This document shows, one piece after another, positions 45,523 through 54,868 of a DNA stretch of 64,000 nt. The notes under the pieces are model-generated. The model worked only from the letters and a program-made list of their open reading frames with translations, did not search any database and was not told the DNA's origin. A program made the translations under genes and the position numbers. The stretch is from positions 62,001 through 126,000 of the forward strand of contig WRAQ01000002.1 in NCBI GenBank assembly GCA_009780115.1, written 5' to 3'. Position 1 is the first letter of the stretch; every line of letters begins with the position of its first letter. This stretch comes from Lachnospiraceae bacterium. Lineage in GTDB: Bacteria > Bacillota > Clostridia > Lachnospirales > Lachnospiraceae.

Positions 45523-46404
45523 TCATAGTTTGATAGTCAGCAACAAATGTTCCTGTTCATCCAGATATGCGCTGCCCTCTTCTATAAAACCAAGCTTTAA
45601 ACAAAGATTTATCGAAGCAATATTTTCCGGATGAATTAGGGCTTGAACCGTATCAAATTCCAGTTCTTTTTTTGCCAAAATAAAAATTGCCCTTAAGATT
45701 TCCTCGGCGTACCCTTTACGCTGATGGCATCTTGCGATGATAAAACCAAGCTCCGGGTTATGAAACCCTTCCCGCCAGCCGATTCCGGCCCGGCCAATGA
45801 CTTCCCCCGTTTCCCGGAGAACCACTGTCCATATTCCATATCCGTAAAAAGTGTAAATCGTCTTGATATATTCGGCGGCATATGCTTTTTCTTCATCAAT
45901 ATTCAATAAATGCGGCATATGAAGAGTAATTAGCGGGTCACTATAAATCCGGTAAAATTCATCTACATCATCTATTGTCGTTTCCCGGAGGGTTAACCGT
46001 TCCGTCTCCAAAATAAACCAGGGTAATCCGGCAAGGCGCTCATATGCTTTTAAAAATGAATCAAATTCGATACCCTTTATCTCACTCATCGCATATAATG
46101 CTTTGTGTAAGTCAGCGCGATGATTGTAATCATGTTGGAGGGCGATAGTATAATGCCCGGCATTTAGCATTTTCTCAAGTGTCCCGGCATCATCGGCAAG
46201 ATAAAGAACATCCGGATTTTTTGCTGCAAAGCTTTCATCATAACTTTCGCTTACAAAATAAGATACCTGTACCCCATTGGCCTTAAATTTCTCACCAAGA
46301 TAGTTGATATCTGTTATAACCGTCTGCATATAAAACGATTGGTCGGATTTTAGAATAAATATGATTTGTTTAAGCATTGTAAAATCCGCTTCTTTCCTAT
46401 ACAA
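45523..46404 (-). CDS. GNAT acetyltransferase of the RimJ type with an extra N-terminal domain
   Basis: A protein of 293 residues (284 if it begins at the in-frame ATG 46377). Residues 130-293 are a RimJ/RimL-like GNAT domain: LETERLTLRETTIDDVDEFY, RAGIGWR, ELGFIIARCHQRKGYAEEIL and NIASINLCLKLGFIEEG. The first 125 residues resemble a small HAD-like or receiver-like alpha/beta fold (VLYLADDAGTLEKMLNAG) that I cannot assign. The start is uncertain because neither candidate has a strong ribosome site. A long palindrome (46412-46444) lies upstream. Confidence 0.75.
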   Translation of the reverse strand: MYRKEADFTMLKQIIFILKSDQSFYMQTVITDINYLGEKFKANGVQVSYFVSESYDESFAAKNPDVLYLADDAGTLEKMLNAGHYTIALQHDYNHRADLHKALYAMSEIKGIEFDSFLKAYERLAGLPWFILETERLTLRETTIDDVDEFYRIYSDPLITLHMPHLLNIDEEKAYAAEYIKTIYTFYGYGIWTVVLRETGEVIGRAGIGWREGFHNPELGFIIARCHQRKGYAEEILRAIFILAKKELEFDTVQALIHPENIASINLCLKLGFIEEGSAYLDEQEHLLLTIKL

Positions 46405-46411
46405 TATATCT

Positions 46412-46444
46412 TAATAGTATCAGTGCGAAGCACTGATACTATTA
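46412..46444. promoter_or_regulatory. Perfect 15-bp stem with GAA loop between divergent genes
   Basis: TAATAGTATCAGTGC and GCACTGATACTATTA flank GAA. The stem ends 7 bases before the AAAGGAG ribosome site of ppiB and begins shortly after the start of the divergent acetyltransferase gene. It could be an operator, a leader hairpin or a mobile palindrome. The centre is GCGAAGC, a sequence known to form a very stable mini-hairpin in DNA. Confidence 0.7.
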
Positions 46445-46465
46445 TACCACAAAAGGAGAAAAAAA

Positions 46466-46951
46466 ATGGCAAAAAAACCAGTTATCACAATTACAATGGA
46501 AAACGGCGATATAATGACCGCTGAATTATATCCGGATATCGCCCCTATCACTGTTGAAAATTTTCTTAAACTCACTAAAGAAGGCTTTTATGACGGCCTC
46601 ATTTTTCACCGTGTCATCAAAGGTTTTATGATTCAGGGCGGTGACCCGCTTGGTGCCGGTTACGGCGGCCCGGGATATGGAATCAAGGGTGAGTTTTCTG
46701 AAAATGGGGTGGAAAATAACTTAAAACATACAGCCGGGGTTTTGTCGATGGCGCGGAGTGCCGACCCTGATTCCGCCGGTTCGCAGTTCTTTATTATGCA
46801 CAAAGATTCGCAGCATTTGGATGGTTCTTATGCCGCCTTCGGCAAAATCTTAAGCGGGATGGATATCGTGGACAAAATTGCCGAAACAGCAGTTGACCAC
46901 CAGGATAAACCGGTTGCTGAACAAGTAATGAAAACCGTAGTTGTTAATTAA
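46466..46951 (+). CDS. ppiB: Cyclophilin-type peptidyl-prolyl cis-trans isomerase
   Basis: A 161-residue cytoplasmic cyclophilin that speeds proline isomerisation in folding proteins. Active-site motifs are IFHRVIKGFMIQGGDP, GSQFFI and LDGSYAAFGKI. There is no signal peptide. AAAGGAG is 8 bases before the ATG. It lies 19 bp before mutS2, so the two are probably co-transcribed. Confidence 0.93.
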   Translation: MAKKPVITITMENGDIMTAELYPDIAPITVENFLKLTKEGFYDGLIFHRVIKGFMIQGGDPLGAGYGGPGYGIKGEFSENGVENNLKHTAGVLSMARSADPDSAGSQFFIMHKDSQHLDGSYAAFGKILSGMDIVDKIAETAVDHQDKPVAEQVMKTVVVN

Positions 46952-46970
46952 TTGTCATTGACCACAGATT

Positions 46971-49406
46971 ATGAACGAAAAAGTTTTACGAACCCTTGAA
47001 TATACAAAAATAATCGACCGCCTTGCCGAAAAAGCCGGATCAGAGCTGGGGATATCCCTGTGCCGGAATCTGGCCCCGATGACGGTTTTTTCTGATATCA
47101 CGAAAGCGCAACAGGAAACTTCTGATGCCCTTGGCCGTTTGCTTAGAAAAGGGGCAACTTCTTTTGGCAATAACCATGATATTGGCTGGGCAATGAAATC
47201 GCTCGATAAAGGCAGTACAATTTCGATTCCGGAGCTGTTAAAAGTTGCCGGGCTTTTGGAAAATGTCAACCGTATTAAGCAATATGGCCGCCCGGGGCGA
47301 AATGATGAGAACCCGGATTCTTTAACCGGTTACTTTGACACTCTTGAGCCTTTAACCCCGGTCAGCACCGAAATAAGGCGGTGTATTATCGGTGAGGATT
47401 TTATCGCCGATGATGCAAGTACGGCACTTCGGAATATCAGACGGAGTATGTCACAAACCAGCCAAAAAATTCAAACTCAATTAAATAGTATGGTTAATGG
47501 TTCGGTCCGTACCTATCTGCAGGATACGGTTATTACTTTACGTAATAATCGTTATTGTATCCCGGTTAAAAGTGAATACAAAAATCAAGTATCCGGGATG
47601 GTACACGACCAGTCATCTTCCGGGTCAACTTTTTTCATTGAGCCGACAGCAGTTGTTAATCTAAATAATCAACTGCGCGAGCTTGAACTCAAGGAGCAGG
47701 AAGAAATCGAAATCATCCTTGCGGTTTTGAGTGCCCAAGTGGGTGAACATACCGAAGTAATTAGCATGAATCAAAGGTTAATGACGGAGTTAGACTTTAT
47801 TTTTGCCAAAGCGGCATTGGCACTTGAGCAAAATGCAACAATGCCGGTCATGAATGAAAATCATATTATTAATATCCGCAAAGGCCGGCACCCACTATTA
47901 AAAGTAGACCAAGTTGTGCCGATTGATATTCATCTTGGGCGCGATTTTGACCTGCTTGTCATCACCGGGCCGAATACCGGCGGTAAGACTGTCTCGCTTA
48001 AAACAGTCGGTTTATTTACCTTGATGGGGCAGGCCGGGCTGCATATCCCGGCGGCCGACCGCTCTGAACTTGCTATTTTTCACGAAGTTTTTGCCGATAT
48101 CGGTGATGAGCAAAGTATTGAGCAAAGTTTAAGCACTTTTTCTTCACATATGACTACGATTGTAAATATTCTTGAAAATGCTGACCGTGATTCTCTATGC
48201 CTTTTTGATGAGCTGGGGGCCGGAACCGACCCAACCGAGGGGGCGGCGCTGGCAATCGCAATCCTTAGTTATCTTCACAAAGGGAAAATTTTGAGCATTG
48301 CGACAACTCATTACAGTGAGTTGAAACTATATGCACTTTCAACTGAATCAGTGCAAAATGCAAGCTGTGAATTTGATGTTGAAACTTTAAAACCAACCTA
48401 TCGGCTTTTGATTGGCATCCCCGGCAAAAGTAATGCTTTTGCGATTTCATCAAAGCTGGGCTTGCCCGACTTTATCATTAATCATGCCCGGGAACAGATT
48501 AATACCGATGAGATTAGTTTTGAAGACGTTATTTCTGATTTGGAAAAAAGCCGGGTAATGATGGAGCGGGAACAACTGGAAATCGCCGCTAACAAAGATG
48601 AAATAAAGGCTTTAAAAGAACGTCTTAAAGCGAAAAATGAAAAATTTGAAAATAATCGCGACCGGATTTTGCGTGAAGCCCAGGAAGAAGCGCGGGATAT
48701 TTTAGTAGAAGCCAAAGATTTCGCCGATTTAACAATCAGGACTTTGCAAAAAGCCGGAATAAGCGACGGGATGAAAGAGCTTGAGCAGGCCCGTGATAGC
48801 TTACGGCAACAGATTAAGGACAAAAATGATAACCTTAAATTTAAGGCTGTTGGTGACAATGAGCAGAAAATTGATGCGGATGAAATAAAAATTGGCGCGA
48901 ATGTGAAAATTGTTTCAATGGGATTGACCGGTTCAGTCAATTCTTTGCCCGACCAGAAAGGGAATGTTTTTGTCCAATGCGGGGCAATGCGGACTAATGC
49001 AAATATCAACGACTTGGTGCTAGTTTCAGAAACTTTAGATAAGCAGGCTGAAAAGACCATCGCGCCCAAATCCGGGGGTAAGGCATGGACTAACAAAGCA
49101 GGTAAAACCGGCAATGTCTTAAGCAGCGGCGGAAGTATGGATTTGTCAAAAGCAACAAGCATTTCTTATGAAATAAGTTTGCGGGGCAAAACGGTCGATG
49201 AAGCGCTTTCGCAACTGGATAAATACCTCGATGATGCGTATTTATCCCATCTTCCCAGTGTCAGAGTTGTGCATGGCAAAGGTACGGGTACGTTGCGTAA
49301 AGCTGTTCATGGGTTTTTGAAAAAATTGAGTTATGTGGATTCTTTCCGTTTAGGTGAATATGGTGAGGGTGATAGTGGTGTAACGGTGGTAAATTTTCGA
49401 TCGTGA
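46971..49406 (+). CDS. mutS2: Endonuclease MutS2
   Basis: An 811-residue MutS-family ATPase without mismatch-recognition domains. The clamp and core regions are followed by Walker A GPNTGGKT near residue 331, Walker B LCLFDELGAGTDPTEG, a long coiled coil (about 515-620) and a C-terminal Smr nuclease domain (about 735-811) with VRVVHGKGTGTLR. In Firmicutes MutS2 suppresses recombination or rescues collided ribosomes. The stop codon lies at the left end of a palindromic repeat. Confidence 0.95.
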   Translation: MNEKVLRTLEYTKIIDRLAEKAGSELGISLCRNLAPMTVFSDITKAQQETSDALGRLLRKGATSFGNNHDIGWAMKSLDKGSTISIPELLKVAGLLENVNRIKQYGRPGRNDENPDSLTGYFDTLEPLTPVSTEIRRCIIGEDFIADDASTALRNIRRSMSQTSQKIQTQLNSMVNGSVRTYLQDTVITLRNNRYCIPVKSEYKNQVSGMVHDQSSSGSTFFIEPTAVVNLNNQLRELELKEQEEIEIILAVLSAQVGEHTEVISMNQRLMTELDFIFAKAALALEQNATMPVMNENHIINIRKGRHPLLKVDQVVPIDIHLGRDFDLLVITGPNTGGKTVSLKTVGLFTLMGQAGLHIPAADRSELAIFHEVFADIGDEQSIEQSLSTFSSHMTTIVNILENADRDSLCLFDELGAGTDPTEGAALAIAILSYLHKGKILSIATTHYSELKLYALSTESVQNASCEFDVETLKPTYRLLIGIPGKSNAFAISSKLGLPDFIINHAREQINTDEISFEDVISDLEKSRVMMEREQLEIAANKDEIKALKERLKAKNEKFENNRDRILREAQEEARDILVEAKDFADLTIRTLQKAGISDGMKELEQARDSLRQQIKDKNDNLKFKAVGDNEQKIDADEIKIGANVKIVSMGLTGSVNSLPDQKGNVFVQCGAMRTNANINDLVLVSETLDKQAEKTIAPKSGGKAWTNKAGKTGNVLSSGGSMDLSKATSISYEISLRGKTVDEALSQLDKYLDDAYLSHLPSVRVVHGKGTGTLRKAVHGFLKKLSYVDSFRLGEYGEGDSGVTVVNFRS

Positions 49407-49557
49407 ATGAGTATTTCTGATTTCGCAAGCAGACCGTTGGGAAACGTCGGTACTACGTTTCGTGTTTTGAAACCGTAGTAACTGCTACGTTTTACATCGA
49501 GCGAGAGCGTGTCTTGCGGTGAAATACAGAGAATACTCATACGCGGAGTAACAATTA
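49402..49557 (+). repeat. ~155-bp palindromic repeat family B, copy 2
   Basis: The ends CGTGAATGAGTATTTCTG and CAGAGAATACTCATACGCG pair with each other. The core carries ATTTCGCAAGCAG, GGGAAACGTCGGTACTACG, CGAGCGAGAGCGTGTC and TTGCGGTGAA, as in 23413-23556. The left end includes the mutS2 stop codon and the right end precedes the response-regulator ribosome site. Confidence 0.8.
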
Positions 49558-49570
49558 TTTTGGAGGTTGT

Positions 49571-50284
49571 ATGGTTAGTAAACAAAAGATATTGATTGTT
49601 GACGACGATGAAAACATTGCCGAGTTAATTTCGCTTTATTTGACAAAAGAGTGCTTTGAAACGATGATTGTCCATGACGGGGAAGCCGCCCTCGCTGCTT
49701 ACGCTTCCTTTGAACCAAATTTGATTTTGCTCGACTTAATGCTTCCGGGTATTGATGGATATCAGGTCTGCCGGGAAGTCCGGGCCAAAGCATCGACACC
49801 GATAATCATGCTTTCTGCTAAAGGTGAGGTTTTCGACAAAGTTTTAGGGCTTGAGCTTGGCGCTGATGATTATGTCGAAAAACCTTTTGATGCTAAGGAG
49901 CTGGTCGCCCGGGTTAAGGCAGTTTTACGCCGTTACAAGCCAATAATCGACTCCCCGGCAACTTATAATGATACGGAAAAAAAGGTTGAATATCCTGACC
50001 TTATTATTAATCAAACGAATTATTCGGTTCTTTATATGGGTAAATCAGTCGAAATGCCGCCCAAAGAATTGGAACTGCTTTATTTTCTTGCTTCGGCACC
50101 GGGGCGGGTCTTTACCCGCGAGCAGTTGCTTGACCAGATATGGGGTTATGAGTATATGGGTGATACCCGCACTGTTGATGTACATATCAAACGTCTCCGC
50201 GAAAAAATCGATGATACCGGAAAACCGTGGCATATCTCGACGATATGGGGCGTTGGGTACAAATTTGCCTTACGGCGTGAGTGA
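49571..50284 (+). CDS. OmpR/PhoB-family response regulator
   Basis: A 237-residue regulator. The receiver domain has acidic residues DDDE at 11-14, phospho-acceptor Asp55 in LLDLMLPG, a Ser in IIMLSAKG and Lys near 105 (VEKPFDAKEL). The winged-helix domain follows, with FTREQLLDQIWGYEYMGDTRTVDVHIKRLREKI. GGAGG precedes ATG 49571. The histidine kinase gene follows after 66 bp containing a partial repeat. The target regulon is unknown. Confidence 0.93.
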   Translation: MVSKQKILIVDDDENIAELISLYLTKECFETMIVHDGEAALAAYASFEPNLILLDLMLPGIDGYQVCREVRAKASTPIIMLSAKGEVFDKVLGLELGADDYVEKPFDAKELVARVKAVLRRYKPIIDSPATYNDTEKKVEYPDLIINQTNYSVLYMGKSVEMPPKELELLYFLASAPGRVFTREQLLDQIWGYEYMGDTRTVDVHIKRLREKIDDTGKPWHISTIWGVGYKFALRRE

Positions 50285-50334
50285 CATTCTGACTTCGTAA
50301 GCAGTGCGTTGGAAAACATCGGTACTTAACGGCG
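50275..50334 (+). repeat. Palindromic repeat family B, truncated copy 3
   Basis: Only the left part is present: GGCGTGAGTGACATTCTGAC, then TTCGTAAGCAG and TTGGAAAACATCGGTACTTA. It is closest to copy 1 (23413-23556). The TGA stop codon of the response regulator is in its first bases. Thus the spacers on both sides of the regulator carry members of the same family. Confidence 0.75.
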
Positions 50335-50350
50335 TTGTGAAGGAATCTAT

Positions 50351-51769
50351 ATGCGGAAAACTCTTTATCTCAAATTCATATTGGCTTATATAATCTTTGG
50401 CTTCTTTGGTTTTGTCATCGTTGCGACTTTTGTTTCTTCGATGACGATGGAACATTTACGGCGCGAAAAAGCCGAATCCCTATACCTTGAAGCTATGCGT
50501 ATTGCTAATACTTATGCTACCGACCTTTACAATAATGAAACCTCGCTTGAAACTGTCAAAAGACAAATTGATGCCCTCGATACTTTTTTTTCGGCCGCCG
50601 TTTGGATAATCAACCCTTCCGGGCGGATGATTCTCGATTCCCGGGCCCCGGTTGACCCGGAAAGCGAAGTTTTCGTTGAAAATTTCGACCCGGGGGTTAT
50701 GGCCGGTTCGCATTATGTGGTTGGCACTTTTTTTGATGTTTTTGAAGAAGATTGCATCAGTGTTCTTGCCCCAATTGCTTCCGATTTCAAAATAAACGGT
50801 TATGTTGCCCTGCATTATTCAATGAATAATCTTAGAGCTTCGGCTGACTCTTTACTAAATATTTCTTATTTGCTATTGGTAATTTTATTTTTGCTTTCGC
50901 TGATTATCCTGATTTTTTTCACTGAAATGGTTTACCGGCCTTTGCGTAAAATCACGGTTGCGACCGAGCAATATGCCAGTGGAAATATGCATTATGAGTT
51001 TAGCGTTGACAGCGAAGATGAAATCGGATATTTGGCCGCTTCGTTATCTTATATGGCGAGTGAAATCGCCCGTGCCGGTGATGACCAGAAAAAATTTGTC
51101 GCAAATGTCTCCCACGATTTCCGTTCACCGCTTACCTCAATCCGCGGTTATCTTGAAGCAATGAGTGATGGAACGGTCCCGCCGGAAATGTATGAAAAAT
51201 ATATTGAGATTTTGACCAATGAAACCGACCGTTTAATTAAGCTGACTAATAGCTTACTTACTTTAAATAATTTGAATATGCGGGGAATGTTCCTTGATAA
51301 GACTAATTTTGATGTCAATAAAATTATCCGTAATACGGCTGTTTCGTTTGAGGGGACGTGCCGGAAAAAGAAAATTGCCATTGAACTGATTTTGACTGAT
51401 AGCGTAATAGTTCATGCTGATTCGGATAAAATTCAGCAAGTTCTTTATAATCTTTTAGATAATGCGATTAAATTCAGCCCGACCGACTCAATTATCAAAA
51501 TCGAAACAACGGAAAAGCATAACAAAATTTTTATTTCAATTAAGGATAATGGTACCGGAATCCCCAAAAATGAGTTGAAATTTGTTTTCGACCGTTTTTT
51601 TAAATCAGATTCGTCACGCGGCCGTGACCGCCGGGGAACCGGCTTAGGCCTGGCGATTGTTAAAGAAATCATCAATTCACACGGGGAAAATATTAATGTA
51701 ATCAGTACCGAAGGAATCGGTTCGGAGTTTATCTTTTCGCTGTCAGTTTCGGAGGAAGAGGAAGATTAG
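50351..51769 (+). CDS. Membrane sensor histidine kinase with HAMP domain
   Basis: A 472-residue kinase with two membrane spans (about 8-30 and 170-195) around an extracytoplasmic sensor. A HAMP linker (about 195-245), the H-box FVANVSHDFRSPLTSIRGY and an ATPase domain follow; the latter has LLDNAIKFSP (N-box), DNGTGIP (G1) and GTGLGLAIV (G2). The layout is that of WalK/PhoR-type kinases. AAGGAATC precedes the ATG. It pairs with the response regulator at 49571. The signal is unknown. Confidence 0.93.
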   Translation: MRKTLYLKFILAYIIFGFFGFVIVATFVSSMTMEHLRREKAESLYLEAMRIANTYATDLYNNETSLETVKRQIDALDTFFSAAVWIINPSGRMILDSRAPVDPESEVFVENFDPGVMAGSHYVVGTFFDVFEEDCISVLAPIASDFKINGYVALHYSMNNLRASADSLLNISYLLLVILFLLSLIILIFFTEMVYRPLRKITVATEQYASGNMHYEFSVDSEDEIGYLAASLSYMASEIARAGDDQKKFVANVSHDFRSPLTSIRGYLEAMSDGTVPPEMYEKYIEILTNETDRLIKLTNSLLTLNNLNMRGMFLDKTNFDVNKIIRNTAVSFEGTCRKKKIAIELILTDSVIVHADSDKIQQVLYNLLDNAIKFSPTDSIIKIETTEKHNKIFISIKDNGTGIPKNELKFVFDRFFKSDSSRGRDRRGTGLGLAIVKEIINSHGENINVISTEGIGSEFIFSLSVSEEEED

Positions 51770-51907
51770 GTTAAGAGTTGTTTAGATTTTGGTAATTTCT
51801 GCCGATATAATAATAAATTGATACCAGGATTTGCAGAGCAGACTTCGAGTGTTTTTAGGAATACAAAGAATATAAATATCTGGGTCATTATATGGGAGAA
51901 TATTACA

Positions 51908-52432
51908 ATGCCTTTGTCGATTGATACTAATTCTTATTTATATACTACCTATCCCTTATATGAGAAAGGGATGGACGAAATCCTTAAATCTGATGAGGAT
52001 TATGATGAAATTCTTAATTCTGATGAAGAATCTAATGAATATGCTTCTGAAAAAATATTTGGCGAGATATCATCCAAAAACAATTCATCTAATGCTATTA
52101 TTGTAGAAGCAAAAAAACAGACACTAGGCGGCCTTTTAAAGCGGGTTGAAATGATGCAAAGTAATTTGTATACCGGCAGAAGCTGGAGCAGGCTCATGAA
52201 AACATACGGCAATTCGCAAGCTGTATTTTTGAAAGAATCTGCCGAAGAAAGAGATGTCGACCGGGCATTAAGAAGTTTAACGCGTGATTTAATGGCACTT
52301 CGGCAAGCTGAAAATGATGAAGACCCGCATCGGGAAAAGTTGCCGGTGGTGTTGAAGGAAGATAATTCCTTTGAACAGACTGTTACTGCTGCTACTGCTA
52401 TTGGGGATATGGGTATTGATATAAGTGTGTGA
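51908..52432 (+). CDS. Hypothetical protein, acidic N terminus and helical C terminus
   Basis: A 174-residue protein that I do not recognise. ATG 51908 is chosen because GGGAG lies about 9 bases upstream; an in-frame ATG at 51818 lacks a site. The N-terminal third is acidic and low in complexity (DEILKSDEDYDEILNSDEE). The second half is predicted to be helical and charged (TLGGLLKRVEMMQ, then VDRALRSLTRDLMALRQ). No signal peptide or membrane span is visible. It follows the histidine kinase on the same strand. Confidence 0.6.
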   Translation: MPLSIDTNSYLYTTYPLYEKGMDEILKSDEDYDEILNSDEESNEYASEKIFGEISSKNNSSNAIIVEAKKQTLGGLLKRVEMMQSNLYTGRSWSRLMKTYGNSQAVFLKESAEERDVDRALRSLTRDLMALRQAENDEDPHREKLPVVLKEDNSFEQTVTAATAIGDMGIDISV

Positions 52433-52567
52433 GGGAGCTTGTTACATCGCGAAATTTGATATTTGTACTTATAATAAAAATAAATTTTTTCGGAAAACTA
52501 ATCTTCGCTTCCAATTCACCATCCCGGTCTCCAAAAACACAATTTACTTTACGCTACCTCTTAAATT

Positions 52568-53626
52568 TCAAGAACAATTATATAATGACATCTTTCCTTT
52601 TGAATAGTAATGGCATTTTCCGCATAGAGAACATTTTTTAATTTCATTTTCTCTTTCATGATACTTAATTATGTAATTAGGGTCAGCCATTAAAGCTCGA
52701 CCTAATGAGATAGTACAATTTGGTTCCAGAATATTACTCATTTGATTAAGGTTTTTTATTGCACCAGAAAAGTTCCATATAATATTGTTATCAAATTCTT
52801 TTATAAAATCGCATAACTCGCTTATGTTTTCTCTTTTCGGATATATTAAAGACTTATCGATATTATAAATACCATTTGATATACTAATGATATTCGCACC
52901 TGCATTAATAATTTTTTTTATTGGTATAATTTTTGATTGTTTTTCAATATTGGCATTTCTTAATACACCCTCTACTAAAGACAATCTTACATCAAATAAT
53001 ATTTCTATATTTTCTTTTTTACTTTTGCTAATGATTTTCTCTATGCAATAAGACCGATTTTCGCCATAAACGTCATTTCTGCAATTAAAAATAGGGCTTA
53101 ATAAAAGAGATAAAAAATATCCATGCGCTGCATGAATCTGTACAATATCAAAGCCAACTTCTTTAGCAAAATTAATTGCTTCAATAAATTTATCAATTAT
53201 TAATTCGATAGTCTCTATATCTAAATTAAATATATAGTCTCTTATTTTACTTATATATTCATATAAATTAGGATTTATTATAGTTCTTTGCATTGAAATT
53301 GCGCTATTATTACAAGCAATTTGAATGCCAGCTAATGACCCATTCTTTTTAATTACATTGCATAAATTTGACCACATTTTCTTGTCACTCGGAAAATAAC
53401 ATGTACTTTTATTTGAACAATACTGTTTGCCAATAGCTACATTTCCAACATAACTAATGCCAATTCTTTTGCCAGAACGGTTTTCATGATATTTTATTAA
53501 TTCTTCTGTAGGGGCACCATAATTGGAATATCCAGTATTTATGGGCGCAAAAAAAATTTTCGATGGAACGATAGTATTTTTTATTTTAATATTCTGTAAT
53601 AACATTTCCATGGTTTTATTATCCAA
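52568..53626 (-). CDS. Old-yellow-enzyme-type FMN oxidoreductase (NADH:flavin oxidoreductase family)
   Basis: A 352-residue TIM-barrel protein of the OYE/2,4-dienoyl-CoA reductase group. Family segments are FFAPINTGYSN, the substrate His region FDIVQIHAAHGYFLSLLLSP, NDVYGENRSYCIEKII and the FMN-phosphate part SLGRALMADPNYI. The C terminus has Cys residues (CSLCGKCHYY, ending in NCS) like the iron-sulfur motif of this group, and the chain ends there without the NAD(P)-binding module of the larger enzymes. Start uncertain (TTG 53626 or an ATG at 53611). Composition is much more AT-rich than the mutS2 region. It starts 5 bp after the AKR gene. Confidence 0.75.
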   Translation of the reverse strand: MDNKTMEMLLQNIKIKNTIVPSKIFFAPINTGYSNYGAPTEELIKYHENRSGKRIGISYVGNVAIGKQYCSNKSTCYFPSDKKMWSNLCNVIKKNGSLAGIQIACNNSAISMQRTIINPNLYEYISKIRDYIFNLDIETIELIIDKFIEAINFAKEVGFDIVQIHAAHGYFLSLLLSPIFNCRNDVYGENRSYCIEKIISKSKKENIEILFDVRLSLVEGVLRNANIEKQSKIIPIKKIINAGANIISISNGIYNIDKSLIYPKRENISELCDFIKEFDNNIIWNFSGAIKNLNQMSNILEPNCTISLGRALMADPNYIIKYHERENEIKKCSLCGKCHYYSKGKMSLYNCS

Positions 53627-53631
53627 TTCAT

Positions 53632-54723
53632 TTATTTGCTTATTATATTATGTATCCGCTCTAGCTCATTTACGATTTTTAAATCATATGGACATTTTGA
53701 TTCGCAAATGTAACACCTGCTACAATTCAAATAATTTTTCTCAATTTCTTTATATTGTTCTTTTGCCCAATCTGGTAAATCATAATCTTCATAGTACTTG
53801 ATTATTCTTAGTATAGCTGAAATGCTAATATTATTAGGACATGGTTCACAATATTGACATCTTCGGCAAAATGTTTTCCCCACTTTTTTAATAATGCTAT
53901 TTATTAATTCAAGCGGATATTTTTTATTATTCATTTTATTTAATAGTATCTGAATATTTTCATCTACTTCACTTTTAGTTCCCATTCCTGGTATAGTTAT
54001 AGAAACATCGGTTGAATATACATAACTCAAAGCAATCTCTTTTAATTCTTGGTTTGATAATCCTAATTCTGTCAATTTGACAAGCGAATTTGTTAAGGCA
54101 CCGCCTGCGTAAGGTTTCATCGCTATTGTCCCTACATTATTATTTTTAGCAATTTCTATAATATGATTACATTCATGCTCCAATAGATTTAAGGGTAATT
54201 GAATAGTATCAAATAAATTAGCATCAATAGCTTCTTTAAAGACAAATGGATTATGAGAAGCTAAACCAATGAATCTAATAGCTCCTTCTTCTTTTTTTTC
54301 TAATAATGCTTTAAATGCACCATTTTCAGGATTCATAATTTGTTCAAGGGCATTACTATTTTTTACATAGTGCAATTGAAACAGGTCGATATAATCCGTT
54401 TGCAGATTTTTCAAAGAACTAGTTATATCATTAATCATCTTGTCATATGATAATGCTTTTGATTTAGTTGCCAATATTACTTCTTTTCTAACATTACATA
54501 AAGCTTCACCGATAATTTTTTCACTATCACGATAGTCTATTGCTGTATCATAAAAATTTATACCTTTCCCAAACGCATATCTAATAGTTTCTAATGATTC
54601 AGTATATAATGAACCTTTTAATCGTGCCAAAAAAATAGATTCATGACCTGTCATAATTGGTATACCACCAAAACCGATTTTTGACACAGTAAGATTAGTT
54701 TTTCCTAGTTTCTGATATATCAT
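53632..54723 (-). CDS. Aldo/keto reductase with C-terminal [4Fe-4S] domain
   Basis: A 363-residue AKR. The barrel shows SKIGFGGIPIM, INFYDTAIDYRDSE, LQTDYIDLFQLHYV and GMGTKSEVDENI. The C-terminal part (about 285-363) has CRRCQYCEPCP and CSRCYICESKCP clusters. It belongs to the same broad class as the enzyme at 44283 but is clearly divergent and AT-rich. The OYE-like gene follows after 5 bp, so the two may pass electrons in one pathway. AAAGGA lies upstream of the ATG. Confidence 0.82.
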   Translation of the reverse strand: MIYQKLGKTNLTVSKIGFGGIPIMTGHESIFLARLKGSLYTESLETIRYAFGKGINFYDTAIDYRDSEKIIGEALCNVRKEVILATKSKALSYDKMINDITSSLKNLQTDYIDLFQLHYVKNSNALEQIMNPENGAFKALLEKKEEGAIRFIGLASHNPFVFKEAIDANLFDTIQLPLNLLEHECNHIIEIAKNNNVGTIAMKPYAGGALTNSLVKLTELGLSNQELKEIALSYVYSTDVSITIPGMGTKSEVDENIQILLNKMNNKKYPLELINSIIKKVGKTFCRRCQYCEPCPNNISISAILRIIKYYEDYDLPDWAKEQYKEIEKNYLNCSRCYICESKCPYDLKIVNELERIHNIISK

Positions 54724-54868
54724 ATATAATCCTTTATTTTTATTTATGTTATTAAGTGATACCGCAAATATACCTTAGCATCATTGAGCAATACGCAACA
54801 GGAGTTATGATTAGCAATTTACCAATAAGAAGACTTTATTAGATTTCACAATATATTTCGTAAAGTCA

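Noticed and set aside
48482..49162. 226-codon open frame opposite mutS2
   Set aside because: It is antisense to the coiled-coil region of MutS2, is Ser-rich as expected from the reverse frame, and has no ribosome site.
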